A DNA stretch of 64,000 bases from Defluviicoccus sp. (GTDB lineage: Bacteria; Pseudomonadota; Alphaproteobacteria; Rhodospirillales; Defluviicoccaceae): positions 1-64,000 of the forward strand of contig JARSSM010000010.1 of NCBI GenBank assembly GCA_029624735.1, read 5' to 3'. A model generated the notes under the pieces. The model did no database searches, was not told the origin of the DNA, and was given only the letters and a program-made list of their open reading frames with translations. Within the stretch, counting starts at the first letter, position 1, and each line of letters starts with the position of its first letter. Positions 16,590-24,755 of the stretch are shown in pieces. Position numbers and translations under genes: made by a program.

Positions 16590-17192
16590 TCAGTATTGGT
16601 AGGGAAGGATTGCTGAAGAAAAGTGCACCTGGGCGCGGGCGAGAAGAATTCCAGAGGCGCCATCGCCCAGGTAACTCGCCGCGCCGCCGTAGACCCGAGG
16701 CCGGATGGCGTAGGTGCCGGCCTCTGCCGGCAGCGAGCAGACCATCCACAACCGCCACCAATCATCCCCGAGCGGATCGGCTCCATGCGCCACGATCCCG
16801 ACATTGCCCGCGACCGTCGCCGACTGATTGACGCCTGTCGTCAGATCCACACGGATGAACGCCCTGTTCGTGCTCGAATTGTCGTCGAGATTGAGATACG
16901 CCTGCGTCCGGCCAGCCGCCTTGACGGCGACCGACGCGAACAGCCGTGTGACACCGGCGGGCTTCGTGAACGTCTGCTTCAGCTCGTGGTTGCCGGAGGT
17001 GGTGTCCTCGATCAGCTGATCAGCGGTGTGTGCCCCGCCCGGCGCCGCCGCGGCATTTGCCTGCACCGAAAGTTTGGCTTTGAGCCAGGCGGCGTCGCCA
17101 TAATCCAGCGATGCCAACAGGATATTCGGCGGTACAGCCGCAGCCGCAGCCCCCGCCGCGGCAGCCGCTGCAGGGGAATACTTCACCGCCAT
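16590..17192 (-). CDS. Phage head-region protein with jelly-roll-like domain
   Basis: A 200-residue protein. An Ala-rich N-terminus (about 1-25) is followed by a beta-sandwich-like domain: GAHTADQLIEDTTSGNHELK, LFASVAVKAAGRTQAYLNLD, DDWWRLWMVCSLPAEAGTYA, ending SSAILPYQY. Such domains usually occur in tail fibres or carbohydrate-binding proteins; here the gene lies between portal and capsid, which is unusual. It could be a head fibre or decoration. Its ATG overlaps the portal stop. Confidence 0.6.
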   Translation of the reverse strand: MAVKYSPAAAAAAGAAAAAVPPNILLASLDYGDAAWLKAKLSVQANAAAAPGGAHTADQLIEDTTSGNHELKQTFTKPAGVTRLFASVAVKAAGRTQAYLNLDDNSSTNRAFIRVDLTTGVNQSATVAGNVGIVAHGADPLGDDWWRLWMVCSLPAEAGTYAIRPRVYGGAASYLGDGASGILLARAQVHFSSAILPYQY

Positions 17193-18664
17193 TATTCAGC
17201 CTCTTCGAGCGGCTTCGGTGCACCGGTCTTGGTCGCCTTCCTGGGATCGGTGTCGAGGACGATACCGAGGCCATCGAGCTCGGCATTGGTGGCGGCGATT
17301 TCGGCCAGCACGTGCGCCGGGTCATAACCCTGCCGCGCCACGGCTTCCTTCAGTGTCATAAGCCCTGCGCGCACCGCCAGGATGTCAGCCTGGATGTCCT
17401 TCAACGGATCGACCGCCTCGAACCGCGGCGCGGTCCATTCGGCATCGATGATCTCATCCGGCAGGGCGCCGATCGCCTGGCTCGTGGCGACAAACCGCTG
17501 CCACACCGGCCGGCACAGCCCCGGCACCAGCAGCTGCCACTGCAGCGCCTCCATCCGCCGGCGAAATTCGATCAAACCGGCTCGGATCGAGGAGTAGTTG
17601 ACCTGGGACAAGTCGCCGGTGAGAAGCTCGTAGGTGAGGCCGACGCCGGCCGCGATCGCGTGCAGCTGCACGCGCATGTATTCGCCATAGCCACCGGCAT
17701 GCGATGGCGTGGCGAACTTCACGTCCTTGCCGGGGCTCAAGTACTCGATCATCCCCGGCTCGAAGCTCTCGATCCGGCGGCCGTTGGCATCGCTGGTCGC
17801 CCTGCCCAGCGTCTCCTCGTCATCCGAGCCGGTCACAAACGCCGCGAAGCAGGCCTCGATCTTCTTGCGCACCAGCTCGGCGTCGTCGTACTCGTCGAGA
17901 TCGCGCATCTTCAGGATCACCGGGGCGAACCACGGCACGCCGCGCACCTGGCCCGGCCGCAAGCGGTCGAACAGGTGCACCACGGAAGCCGCCGGCACGG
18001 GCTGGCTCACCAGCGAGGCGCGGCGGAACATCGCGACCTCGCCCGGATGGACAGGATAGAGCCAGTAGGCCCGGCGCCGGCCCAGGGCATCAAACTCGAC
18101 GCCCTGGATGACGAAGCCGCCGCCCGGCGCCTCGCCAGTCTTGCTGGCGTCCAGATGATCCGGCTCCAAGAGCTGCAGTTGCAGCGGCACCGGCAGACCG
18201 TCTTCCGCCCGCCGCTCGCGGATGCGCACCAGACACTCGCCGCTCTCGACCAGGGTGCGGACGATCAGCGCCTGCAGGCCGGAGAAGTCGGTCAAGCCAT
18301 CGGCATCGCAGGCCTCGGCGAAGCGCGCCCAGAGCCTGTCGGCCATCTCGTTGATGGTGCCGTCGCCCGATCGCGCCCGCGGCATGATGCCGGTGCCGAC
18401 GAGATTGCTCACCACCGCACTCACTGCCTTGGCGGCGTACGGATTGTTGCGCACCAGGTCACGCGAGCGGTCGCGCAACCGCACGAGCGCGGTGCCGATC
18501 TCGGCGTTGGCGCTGGTGCCGGCGACCACCCAGCCCTCGGTGCGCCGGCCGATGCGCGCACCCTCGTAAGAGCGGGCGAGCATCGCCATTGCTGCACGCG
18601 CCTGCGCCCGACGCAATGCCGCTCCCGGCGCCACCAGCCCGATGGCGCGATCGAGAAGGTTCAT
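17192..18664 (-). CDS. Phage portal protein, lambda family
   Basis: A 490-residue portal protein (MNLLDRAIGLVAPGAALRRA, RDLVRNNPYAAKAVSAVVSN, LVGTGIMPRARS, YELLTGDLSQVNYSSIRAGL). It forms the dodecameric ring at the packaging vertex. Sequence and position after gpW and terminase agree with the lambda gpB family. Start at ATG 18664. A short Lys/Ala-rich tail overlaps the next gene by one base. Confidence 0.92.
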   Translation of the reverse strand: MNLLDRAIGLVAPGAALRRAQARAAMAMLARSYEGARIGRRTEGWVVAGTSANAEIGTALVRLRDRSRDLVRNNPYAAKAVSAVVSNLVGTGIMPRARSGDGTINEMADRLWARFAEACDADGLTDFSGLQALIVRTLVESGECLVRIRERRAEDGLPVPLQLQLLEPDHLDASKTGEAPGGGFVIQGVEFDALGRRRAYWLYPVHPGEVAMFRRASLVSQPVPAASVVHLFDRLRPGQVRGVPWFAPVILKMRDLDEYDDAELVRKKIEACFAAFVTGSDDEETLGRATSDANGRRIESFEPGMIEYLSPGKDVKFATPSHAGGYGEYMRVQLHAIAAGVGLTYELLTGDLSQVNYSSIRAGLIEFRRRMEALQWQLLVPGLCRPVWQRFVATSQAIGALPDEIIDAEWTAPRFEAVDPLKDIQADILAVRAGLMTLKEAVARQGYDPAHVLAEIAATNAELDGLGIVLDTDPRKATKTGAPKPLEEAE

Positions 18665-18764
18665 GGTTGTTTTCCAAAAATGGGCCGACCCAACAGCAGG
18701 ATCGCCGGCTCTCACCGGTTCTCTTTCCCGTCCTGCTCAGCAGCAGCGAGCACTGCTGGGCCGC

Positions 18765-18968
18765 CTATCCCTTGCGGAAACTGGCGAGGCTGCGCCGTGG
18801 TTTGGGGGTGCCGGCAGCCGTCGCCATCTCGCTCTCAATGGTTCTGATGCGGCGGATCAGATCGGCTTGTGAGCCGTATTCGACGGTTTTGCCGTCGTAG
18901 GTCACGCGCAGCGTGCCGGAGGCGTACGCCCGCTTGAGCGCGTCGAGCTCGGCTTGCGTCCACGCCAT
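18765..18968 (-). CDS. gpW-like head-tail joining protein
   Basis: A 67-residue protein (MAWTQAELDALKRAYASGTL, VTYDGKTVEYGSQADLIRRI). Size, the small beta hairpin between two helices and the slot between terminase/holin and portal match lambda gpW, which joins head and tail. A 100-base gap separates it from the portal start. Confidence 0.8.
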   Translation of the reverse strand: MAWTQAELDALKRAYASGTLRVTYDGKTVEYGSQADLIRRIRTIESEMATAAGTPKPRRSLASFRKG

Positions 18969-18972
18969 GGCT

Positions 18973-19380
18973 CTACCGCCGCTTTGTTTTCTCGAAGGTG
19001 CGCAGTCCCGCCATGCCGAGCATGGCGAGCACCAGCTCGAACAAGTGATCGCTGACGATCGCCGGCACCGGCAGCCCAAGCGCGAAGGTGCTGATCGCCC
19101 AGGTCGCCACCGGCTGTAGGAGGAACGCCCACACCAGCGCCAGCGCACACACCCAGCCGATCGCCGGCCGCCAGCCGGTGACGAACACGGAAGCGTACGC
19201 GGCCTCGGCGAGGTTGACCTCGATCTGCTTGAGTGCCGGCAGCCGCTCGATCTCGAGGCGCGCCAGTGCCAGCTTGGCCCGTTCCTCGTCGGAGGTGAAC
19301 AGCCGATCGAGAACCTCGCCGACCCCCTCGACGACGCCCTGGACGGCGCCGCCCACAACATCTGCTGCGATACCGCTCAT
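18973..19380 (-). CDS. Holin-like 3TM protein
   Basis: A 135-residue protein. An N-terminal amphipathic part (GVVEGVGEVLDRLFTSDEER) is followed by hydrophobic segments (PAIGWVCALALVWAFLLQPV, SDHLFELVLAMLGMAGL) and a basic C-terminus (EKTKRR), as in the Holin_3TMs family. It would form membrane lesions at lysis. No endolysin gene is visible beside it, so its role here is uncertain. The start at 19380 avoids running through the hairpin region upstream. Confidence 0.7.
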   Translation of the reverse strand: MSGIAADVVGGAVQGVVEGVGEVLDRLFTSDEERAKLALARLEIERLPALKQIEVNLAEAAYASVFVTGWRPAIGWVCALALVWAFLLQPVATWAISTFALGLPVPAIVSDHLFELVLAMLGMAGLRTFEKTKRR

Positions 19381-19398
19381 CCTGTCACACCGTGTCCA

Positions 19399-19427
19399 GA
19401 TCAAAGTCCGCAGTTCGGACTTTGATC
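19399..19427. repeat. Inverted repeat 1 between terminase and holin
   Basis: Perfect 12-bp arms gatcaaagtccg / cggactttgatc around a 5-base loop (cagtt). No T-run follows on either strand. A sister repeat lies 55 bases downstream with different but self-complementary arm bases. Confidence 0.85.
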
Positions 19428-19453
19428 CTGCCGATCTCGTCACAGCTGTGCCA

Positions 19454-19482
19454 GATCAGTGTCCGGAGCGCGGACACTGATC
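19454..19482. repeat. Inverted repeat 2 between terminase and holin
   Basis: Perfect 12-bp arms gatcagtgtccg / cggacactgatc around gagcg. Compared with repeat 1 the arms differ at two positions and the differences are matched on both sides. The bases before each repeat are also alike (gtgtccaga and tgtgccaga), so the two look like diverged copies of one element. Confidence 0.85.
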
Positions 19483-19525
19483 CCGCTTTCGGACGCTCTC
19501 GCCCGATCGAGGCCCTGGGGTGCGG

Positions 19526-19542
19526 TTTAACACCGTGTTAAA
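19526..19542. repeat. Palindrome tttaacac-c-gtgttaaa
   Basis: Perfect 8-bp palindrome with a single central base just past the large terminase stop. It could be an operator or a stem; it lacks a T-run on the minus strand. Confidence 0.6.
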
Positions 19543-19554
19543 AATCGGCTCGGC

Positions 19555-21594
19555 TCAAGTCCTTGTCAGCCAGGTGCGCCTGCGACCGCCGAGCCATGCC
19601 GGACGATGCAGCCTGGCGCTCCTCGGTTGGACTGTCGCCGCTTCCGGTGCTCCGGAGTTTCTCTGGCTGTGCGGGCCAGCTGACTCGGCATCAGCGGCGA
19701 CAGTCTGTGCTGGTTTGCTCTCGACCCCCAACTGCGCTTCCAGCTCGCGCCACTTGCGCTCGGACCAGCGGTCGAGACCCACGATCCAGGCGGCAGCACG
19801 GGCATACACCCGGCAATCCAGCGCCTCGTTGCGCTCGCGCATCTTCTGCCATTCGAGGCGCGAAAAGCCGCGCCTGGTCTTGACCGTCATCAGCTGCTCG
19901 GCCACCAGCTGCTTGACCCACTCCGCATCGACGTTGCGCGGCAGGTGGATGCTGCCGGCCGGCGGCACGCTGTCATCGTCTGGGCGATCGAGCCGCAGGA
20001 AGCGGTAGGTCTCGCTTTTGAAGGTGGCGGCGGCCACCGTCCACAGCCTGGCGCCGCGACGGATCTTCCGCCCGCCCTCGGTGGCATCGACGTAGGACGG
20101 GCCGATCACCGGCGCCGGCCGGTTGAAACCGTCGACACCCTTGACCGCAACCACCTGCGCCCCGCCCATGCGCCTGGCCCAGGCATAGACCGCCGGCGCC
20201 TCATAGCCGGTGTCGATCGCAAGCCGCGAGATCCCCATTTCCGTCCCGGCTTCGTGCGGCCACGAGAACCCTAACAGCTCGGTGAGCGCTGCCCACGCTT
20301 GCGCCTTTTCCGGCCCGCCAGTCCCCGGACTTGATCCGGGGATCACGACATGATCGATCAGCCAGCTGGTGAAGCCGCGCCCCCAGGCCCAGATCGAGAC
20401 CTCGATGCGATCGCGCTGAACATCGGCGCCGGCGGTGAGCAGAAGGCCGCCCATCGGCACCGAGCCGAGGCGGTAGTCATGGCGGCGGTCATAGAGCCGC
20501 TGCCAATCGGGCGCTTCCCCCGTCTCGACCCAGCTCTCGCCCAGCACGGTGTTGATGAAGCTGCGCTTGGCCTCGACTGCCGTCTGGCACGCCTCCCACT
20601 CCCTTGCGATCCGCTCCCACGACAGCCAGCCGACCGGCGAGTACAGGCTGGAGAGGTGGAAGCCGATGGTGAACGGATCGGCGGAGACCGCCATCGGCCG
20701 CCACTCGCCGTTCTCCAGCATCTTCGTCTTGTAGTGCTCGGCGATCGGGATCTCGCAGCTCTCGCAAGAGTATGCCGCTGTCTCCGGCTTGCCTTTCTGC
20801 CAGCGCAGGCGCTCGAACTTGAGGAACTGCCGGTGCCCGCAGTGTGGGCAGGGCACAAAGAAACGGCGCTGATCGGATGCCTCGTACTCGCGCTCGATCC
20901 GCGAGAGACCCTTGATCGTCGGCGTCGAGGCGAGGAACACCTTCCGCCGCCACGAGAACGTGCGCGTGCGGGCCTCGGCGAGCGCCACCGGATCGCCCTC
21001 TTCGTCGGCCGATGCCGGATAGGCGTCGACCTCGTCGAGGAAGAGGTAGCGCACCGGCATCGAGCGCAAGCCCACGGCCGAGTTGGCGCCGGTCATCACC
21101 AGGATGCCGCCGGGGAACTCTTTCGACAGCACGGTGTTGCCGGAGTCGCGCGAGCGGGCCGGTGCGACCTTTTCCCGCAACGCTGGGCTCTCCTCGATCA
21201 GCGGATCGATGCGCTGCTGCGAGAAGCGCTTGGCAAGTTCCACCGACGGCTGCACCGCTAGCATCGGCCCCGGAGCGTGGTGGATGACGTAGCCGATCCA
21301 GCAGCACCCCCCTTCGCTAGCACCCAGTTGGCTGCCCTTCATGAACACGATCCGCTGCGCGGGATGCCTGGGGCTGAGCGCGTCCATGATGTCGCGCAGG
21401 TACGGTGTCCGCGACGTCCGCCACGGCCCGGCCTCAGACGCGCCGCGCGGGCTCAAGATGCGGTGACGATCGGCCCACACCGAGACGGTGAGATCGGGAT
21501 CCGGGGTGAGCCCGGCGGCCCAGGCTCGCAAAAGGTCCGCTGCGCCATCGAAGGCGAACGGCACTTCTGGCACATCTGCCAGAGGTTCGTGCAT
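19555..21594 (-). CDS. Phage terminase large subunit, GpA family
   Basis: A 679-residue packaging motor. The N-terminal ATPase has a Walker-A-like FMKGSQLGASEGG and Walker B YLFLDEVDAYP. A zinc-ribbon-like segment (CPHCGHRQ to CESCEIP) follows, then a nuclease domain (LLTAGADVQRDRIEVSIWAW, LAIDTGYEAPAVY). It cuts concatemers and pumps DNA into the prohead. ATG 21594 lies four bases past the small-subunit stop; ATG 21621 would overlap it. The C-terminal 40 residues are Pro/Ser/Arg-rich and probably disordered. Confidence 0.93.
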   Translation of the reverse strand: MHEPLADVPEVPFAFDGAADLLRAWAAGLTPDPDLTVSVWADRHRILSPRGASEAGPWRTSRTPYLRDIMDALSPRHPAQRIVFMKGSQLGASEGGCCWIGYVIHHAPGPMLAVQPSVELAKRFSQQRIDPLIEESPALREKVAPARSRDSGNTVLSKEFPGGILVMTGANSAVGLRSMPVRYLFLDEVDAYPASADEEGDPVALAEARTRTFSWRRKVFLASTPTIKGLSRIEREYEASDQRRFFVPCPHCGHRQFLKFERLRWQKGKPETAAYSCESCEIPIAEHYKTKMLENGEWRPMAVSADPFTIGFHLSSLYSPVGWLSWERIAREWEACQTAVEAKRSFINTVLGESWVETGEAPDWQRLYDRRHDYRLGSVPMGGLLLTAGADVQRDRIEVSIWAWGRGFTSWLIDHVVIPGSSPGTGGPEKAQAWAALTELLGFSWPHEAGTEMGISRLAIDTGYEAPAVYAWARRMGGAQVVAVKGVDGFNRPAPVIGPSYVDATEGGRKIRRGARLWTVAAATFKSETYRFLRLDRPDDDSVPPAGSIHLPRNVDAEWVKQLVAEQLMTVKTRRGFSRLEWQKMRERNEALDCRVYARAAAWIVGLDRWSERKWRELEAQLGVESKPAQTVAADAESAGPHSQRNSGAPEAATVQPRSARLHRPAWLGGRRRTWLTRT

Positions 21595-21598
21595 CGCG

Positions 21599-22189
21599 CT
21601 ACCCCAGCTCCGGCCGGACATCGGCCAGCTCGTCGAGATGCTGGCGGATGTAAGTTTCGAGAACGGTTTGCATCGCGTGCGGATCGAGCCCCAGCTCGGC
21701 CGCCATCATCGCCGCAACGCGGGCCGGCCAGCCGGCCCAGGCATCGCGTTCCTGCCGCGCCAAACGGAACACCATCGCGACGGCACGGGCTCGGTCGACC
21801 AGCTCGCCGCGCAGCTTTTGTAAGCGCATCTTGCGCTCTTGCGCCTTCAGCACCTCGTTGGCGGTGCGCGCCTGCAGGTACGTCATGCCGCCGGCGGCCT
21901 GTGGCGCCGGCAGCCCCTGCTCGCGCAGCGTCTCGGCGACCGCGCCAACTGCCGTGTCCGGCACCGGCCGCAACGTGGTCCCCGGGCTGTGACCCGGGGA
22001 ATGCCGGCCGCGCTGCATCGAGGGGTCGGTTGCCTGCGCCCGCCGCGCATCGGAGGCGGCCGCGTCTATCGAGCCGTCGGCGTGCAGCACTAGCCGGCCC
22101 GAAGCGCGCGCCTTCTGCACCGCGCCGCGACTGATGCCGGCGTGCGCCGCGTATTCGCGCTCACTCATGCCATGGCGTTGGATGGTCAT
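21599..22189 (-). CDS. Phage terminase small subunit
   Basis: About 196 residues. An N-terminal Nu1-type winged helix (MSEREYAAHAGISRGAVQKA) should recognise cos or pac DNA, and a long helical region (YLQARTANEVLKAQERKMRL) mediates oligomerisation. The C-terminus (YIRQHLDELADVRPELG) should contact the large subunit. Starts at 22189 or 22168 are both plausible. It is the first gene of the leftward late block; the next gene upstream is on the opposite strand. Confidence 0.8.
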   Translation of the reverse strand: MTIQRHGMSEREYAAHAGISRGAVQKARASGRLVLHADGSIDAAASDARRAQATDPSMQRGRHSPGHSPGTTLRPVPDTAVGAVAETLREQGLPAPQAAGGMTYLQARTANEVLKAQERKMRLQKLRGELVDRARAVAMVFRLARQERDAWAGWPARVAAMMAAELGLDPHAMQTVLETYIRQHLDELADVRPELG

Positions 22190-22313
22190 GCGCTCATCCT
22201 CAGGCGCGATCAGAAACACATTCGATAACAGTCGATTAGCCTTGATGTCCGGGTGGGCTTACGCCTTCATGTGTCCATCAAGAGCGAATGAACCAGGACC
22301 AAGGACGCAGCCG

Positions 22314-22682
22314 ATGACGACGACGATCCTGCCCACAACCAACGAAGCGTGGGGCTTCTGGGGGAGCATGGGCTACACGACAGCCGATCAGAACCAAGCC
22401 TGGGCCTTGGCAACGACCGCCATCGCCAAGGCGACGGACGGCACACCGGAAGCGGTGCGCACCTTCTTGGACAGCCGCCAGGGCCGCCACTTCGCCGACG
22501 ACGTTGCCAGCGAGCTTTTCAACGGCCGCACACTCGCAGAGGCGGTCGATGCCGCGGTCGCGACGTGGATGGCGTGGAAAATCGACAAGCAGACCCAACG
22601 CGAATACGGCATTCCCCGCGGCCTGCCCTACCTCACCGGCTGGGTGATCCACCACCAGATCCAAGCCGAGATGACCGAGTAG
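22314..22682 (+). CDS. Conserved phage-type protein of unknown function
   Basis: A 122-residue protein (MTTTILPTTNEAWGFWGSMG, TFLDSRQGRHFADDVASELF, ending HHQIQAEMTE). The RQGRHFADDV pattern is common in small plasmid and phage proteins, but I know no function. It opens a rightward block of five genes that ends with the amidoligase pair and is opposite to the surrounding phage genes. Confidence 0.65.
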   Translation: MTTTILPTTNEAWGFWGSMGYTTADQNQAWALATTAIAKATDGTPEAVRTFLDSRQGRHFADDVASELFNGRTLAEAVDAAVATWMAWKIDKQTQREYGIPRGLPYLTGWVIHHQIQAEMTE

Positions 22683-22783
22683 CGTCGATCGCCCCGTCGC
22701 CAAAGCCCCGACGCCCAAGGCGATCGGGGCTTGCGCCAGTAGAAGGCGCCGCATCCGCGGCGCCGGATGAGAGGACGCGATCG

Positions 22784-23326
22784 ATGACCGATCTCAGTAA
22801 AGCGCAGCTGAACACGATCCTGAGTGCTCTGGATGATCAGCCGCGCAATCCGAACACCAAGGACGCCGCCTTGCGCGCGATCGTCCGCCATGCCGAACGG
22901 CTGGGGCTCAGCGTCGAGGATCTGCTCGCAACCACCGCCGGCTTGCTCGATGGCCGCCTCAGCCCTAAAGCTTGGCGCGCCGAGATCAGCGAGCGGCACG
23001 ACGAGGTGTTGCCCCAGCCTCCTGCCGAGACGCTTCCCGATGACGCCGCCCCCGAGCCCGCCAGCGATGAACCGAAACCCCGCCGGCAGCGTGAAGGCAC
23101 CAAGCAGGCGCGGATGATCGCCATGCTCAAGCGGCCCGAGGGCGCCACCGTCGAGCAGCTGGCCGAGGCCCTCAACTGGGCTCGCCATACGTGCCGCGGC
23201 GCGATGGCCGGGGCGCTGAAGAAGAAGCTCGGGCTCACCATCACCACCGAGCGGGTTCGCTGCGTCGGCCCCAATCACGAGGGCGCGCGCGGCAGCTACA
23301 CTGTCTACCGGCTGCTGGCCGATTAA
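22784..23326 (+). CDS. DUF3489 domain protein
   Basis: A 180-residue protein. The N-terminal half is helical (MTDLSKAQLNTILSALDDQP), followed by a Pro/Glu-rich linker. The C-terminal 75 residues are the DUF3489 domain (RMIAMLKRPEGATVEQLAEA, LNWARHTCRGAMAGALKKKL), a winged-helix-like module of unknown role common on mobile elements. A related module ends the amidoligase protein 0.4 kb downstream, linking the two genes. Confidence 0.8.
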   Translation: MTDLSKAQLNTILSALDDQPRNPNTKDAALRAIVRHAERLGLSVEDLLATTAGLLDGRLSPKAWRAEISERHDEVLPQPPAETLPDDAAPEPASDEPKPRRQREGTKQARMIAMLKRPEGATVEQLAEALNWARHTCRGAMAGALKKKLGLTITTERVRCVGPNHEGARGSYTVYRLLAD

Positions 23327-23337
23327 GGGAGGCACGG

Positions 23338-23571
23338 ATGGCGAAACCCACTTTGCAGCAGCGCCTCGTCGAGGCGCTCATCGCGTCTGGCCGCGGCGCC
23401 GTCATCGAGAGCCGCAGCCGCAAGTACATCACGCTCAAGCGGCCGGACGGCAAATTCTTCTATGTCGGCAAGGCCGGTGCCCTGCGCTTTGGGCGAACCG
23501 TCTCCGACAGTATGGCCGCGCCCGATGACTTCAAGCAGCGGCTGCTGGCCGAGGCCAGCAAGACGTCATAA
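23338..23571 (+). CDS. Small basic protein of unknown function
   Basis: A 77-residue protein (MAKPTLQQRLVEALIASGRG, RKYITLKRPDGKFFYVGKAG) that follows the DUF3489 gene by 12 bases. The KRPDGKFFYVGKAGALR part looks like a small nucleic-acid-binding beta domain. A strong terminator follows at 23614. Confidence 0.65.
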   Translation: MAKPTLQQRLVEALIASGRGAVIESRSRKYITLKRPDGKFFYVGKAGALRFGRTVSDSMAAPDDFKQRLLAEASKTS

Positions 23572-23613
23572 TCAGAAAGACAAGAAGCGGTCCACTGTTC
23601 AGCGGGTTGCAGC

Positions 23614-23645
23614 AAGACGAGCGCATTATTATTCGCGCTCGTCTT
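23614..23645 (+). terminator. Hairpin terminator after the small-gene cluster
   Basis: Perfect 11-bp stem aagacgagcgc / gcgctcgtctt with a 10-base AT loop. The right arm ends in TTT and pyrimidine-rich DNA with a later TTTT follows. It would separate the DUF3489 group from the amidoligase unit. The stem could also act on the minus strand. Confidence 0.65.
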
Positions 23646-23724
23646 TGCTGTTCTCGTCTCTTTTCCTTGATTACGTTTGGGCAAAGAGCGTTACTGTCGT
23701 CGTCAACACGGAGCGACGACGACC

Positions 23725-24723
23725 ATGACGAGCAACAGGACTTTCGGAATCGAAATCGAGGCCTTCGGTATTACGATGCAGGCAGCCCGCACGGCCCTGC
23801 GCAGCGCCGGCCTCGATTGCGAGATCGAAGGCTACAATCACGAGACCCGGGCGCACTGGAAAGTGGTCAGCGACGCCAGCGTCCCCGATGGTTTCGAGGT
23901 GGTGAGCCCGGTCCTCGAGGGCGAGCGGGGCGCCGCCCAAGCGAAGATCGCGATGGACGCGCTGCGCGACGCCGGAGCCCGGATCAGCCGGGCTTGCGGC
24001 CTGCACATCCACTTTGGCGCAAGCGACTTGACCGCCGCCGAGATCGCCACCGTGGTCCGCCGCTACGCCAAGTTCGAAAACGAGATCGACGCCTGGATGG
24101 CGCCCTCGCGCCGCGGCGATGCCAACCGCTACTGCCGCAGCGTCAAGAGCTTTCTCAGCCGCGGCGAAGTCACGCGCAAGCTCGCGAGTGGCAGCGTGCG
24201 CGACGTCTGCGATGCCTTCGGCACCCGCTACGCCAAGGTCAACCTCGAAGCCTGGCGCCGCCACCGCACCATCGAATTCCGCCAGCACGGCGGCACGGTC
24301 GAAAGCGAGAAGGCGCTCGCTTGGATCCGCTTCGGACTTGGTTTCATCGAAGAGAGCCGCCGCGTCGCCGCCGGCACCAACACCGCGGCGCTGATCCCGA
24401 CGAACAGCAAGATGGCCACGGTGATGACGATGCTCAGCCGCATGGGCGGCGCCAGCATCGACGACCTGATTGCCGCGACCGGCTGGAAACGGCACTCGCT
24501 GAGGGCAGCGATTTCCACCCAGCTGCGCAAGCGCGGCCTCGAGGTGGTCAGCCGGCGCGAGAACGGCACCACGGTTTATGCGATCATCAACCGCGCGGTC
24601 GACGCCGCCGACGACGTGATGGCCGGCATCGATGACGACACGGCCGCATTCTTGCGCCGCCGCGCCGCCCAGTTTGCTCGCCGCGATCCCCGGGCACTTC
24701 GTCCCGGGGACCTCGCCGCCTGA
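23725..24723 (+). CDS. Amidoligase-family enzyme with C-terminal DUF3489-like domain
   Basis: A 332-residue protein. The amidoligase (glutamine-synthetase-like COOH-NH2 ligase) domain, about 1-215, shows the paired acids FGIEIEAFGI, the metal/ATP-site GLHIHFGASDL and the C-terminal RTIEFRQHGGTV. The last 90 residues form a winged-helix module (MATVMTMLSRMGGASIDDLI, TTVYAIINR) like DUF3489. These enzymes are predicted to join amino groups to acidic side chains of peptides or small molecules. The next gene is a gamma-glutamylcyclotransferase, a partner repeatedly noted for amidoligases. The substrate is unknown. Confidence 0.8.
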   Translation: MTSNRTFGIEIEAFGITMQAARTALRSAGLDCEIEGYNHETRAHWKVVSDASVPDGFEVVSPVLEGERGAAQAKIAMDALRDAGARISRACGLHIHFGASDLTAAEIATVVRRYAKFENEIDAWMAPSRRGDANRYCRSVKSFLSRGEVTRKLASGSVRDVCDAFGTRYAKVNLEAWRRHRTIEFRQHGGTVESEKALAWIRFGLGFIEESRRVAAGTNTAALIPTNSKMATVMTMLSRMGGASIDDLIAATGWKRHSLRAAISTQLRKRGLEVVSRRENGTTVYAIINRAVDAADDVMAGIDDDTAAFLRRRAAQFARRDPRALRPGDLAA

Positions 24724-24755
24724 GGCGTGCCGCTTGAGAAGGAGACGATCCAACA

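Noticed and set aside
14526..16616. 696-codon open frame on the plus strand
   Set aside because: It is antisense to the protease-capsid fusion, shows Arg/Gly/His-rich mirror composition and no domain pattern; an artefact of high GC.
17111..18847. 578-codon open frame on the plus strand
   Set aside because: Antisense shadow of the portal gene with no recognisable motif or ribosome site.
19526..19542. Rho-independent terminator after the large terminase gene
   Set aside because: The palindrome is not followed by a T-run on the minus strand, so only a generic palindrome is reported.
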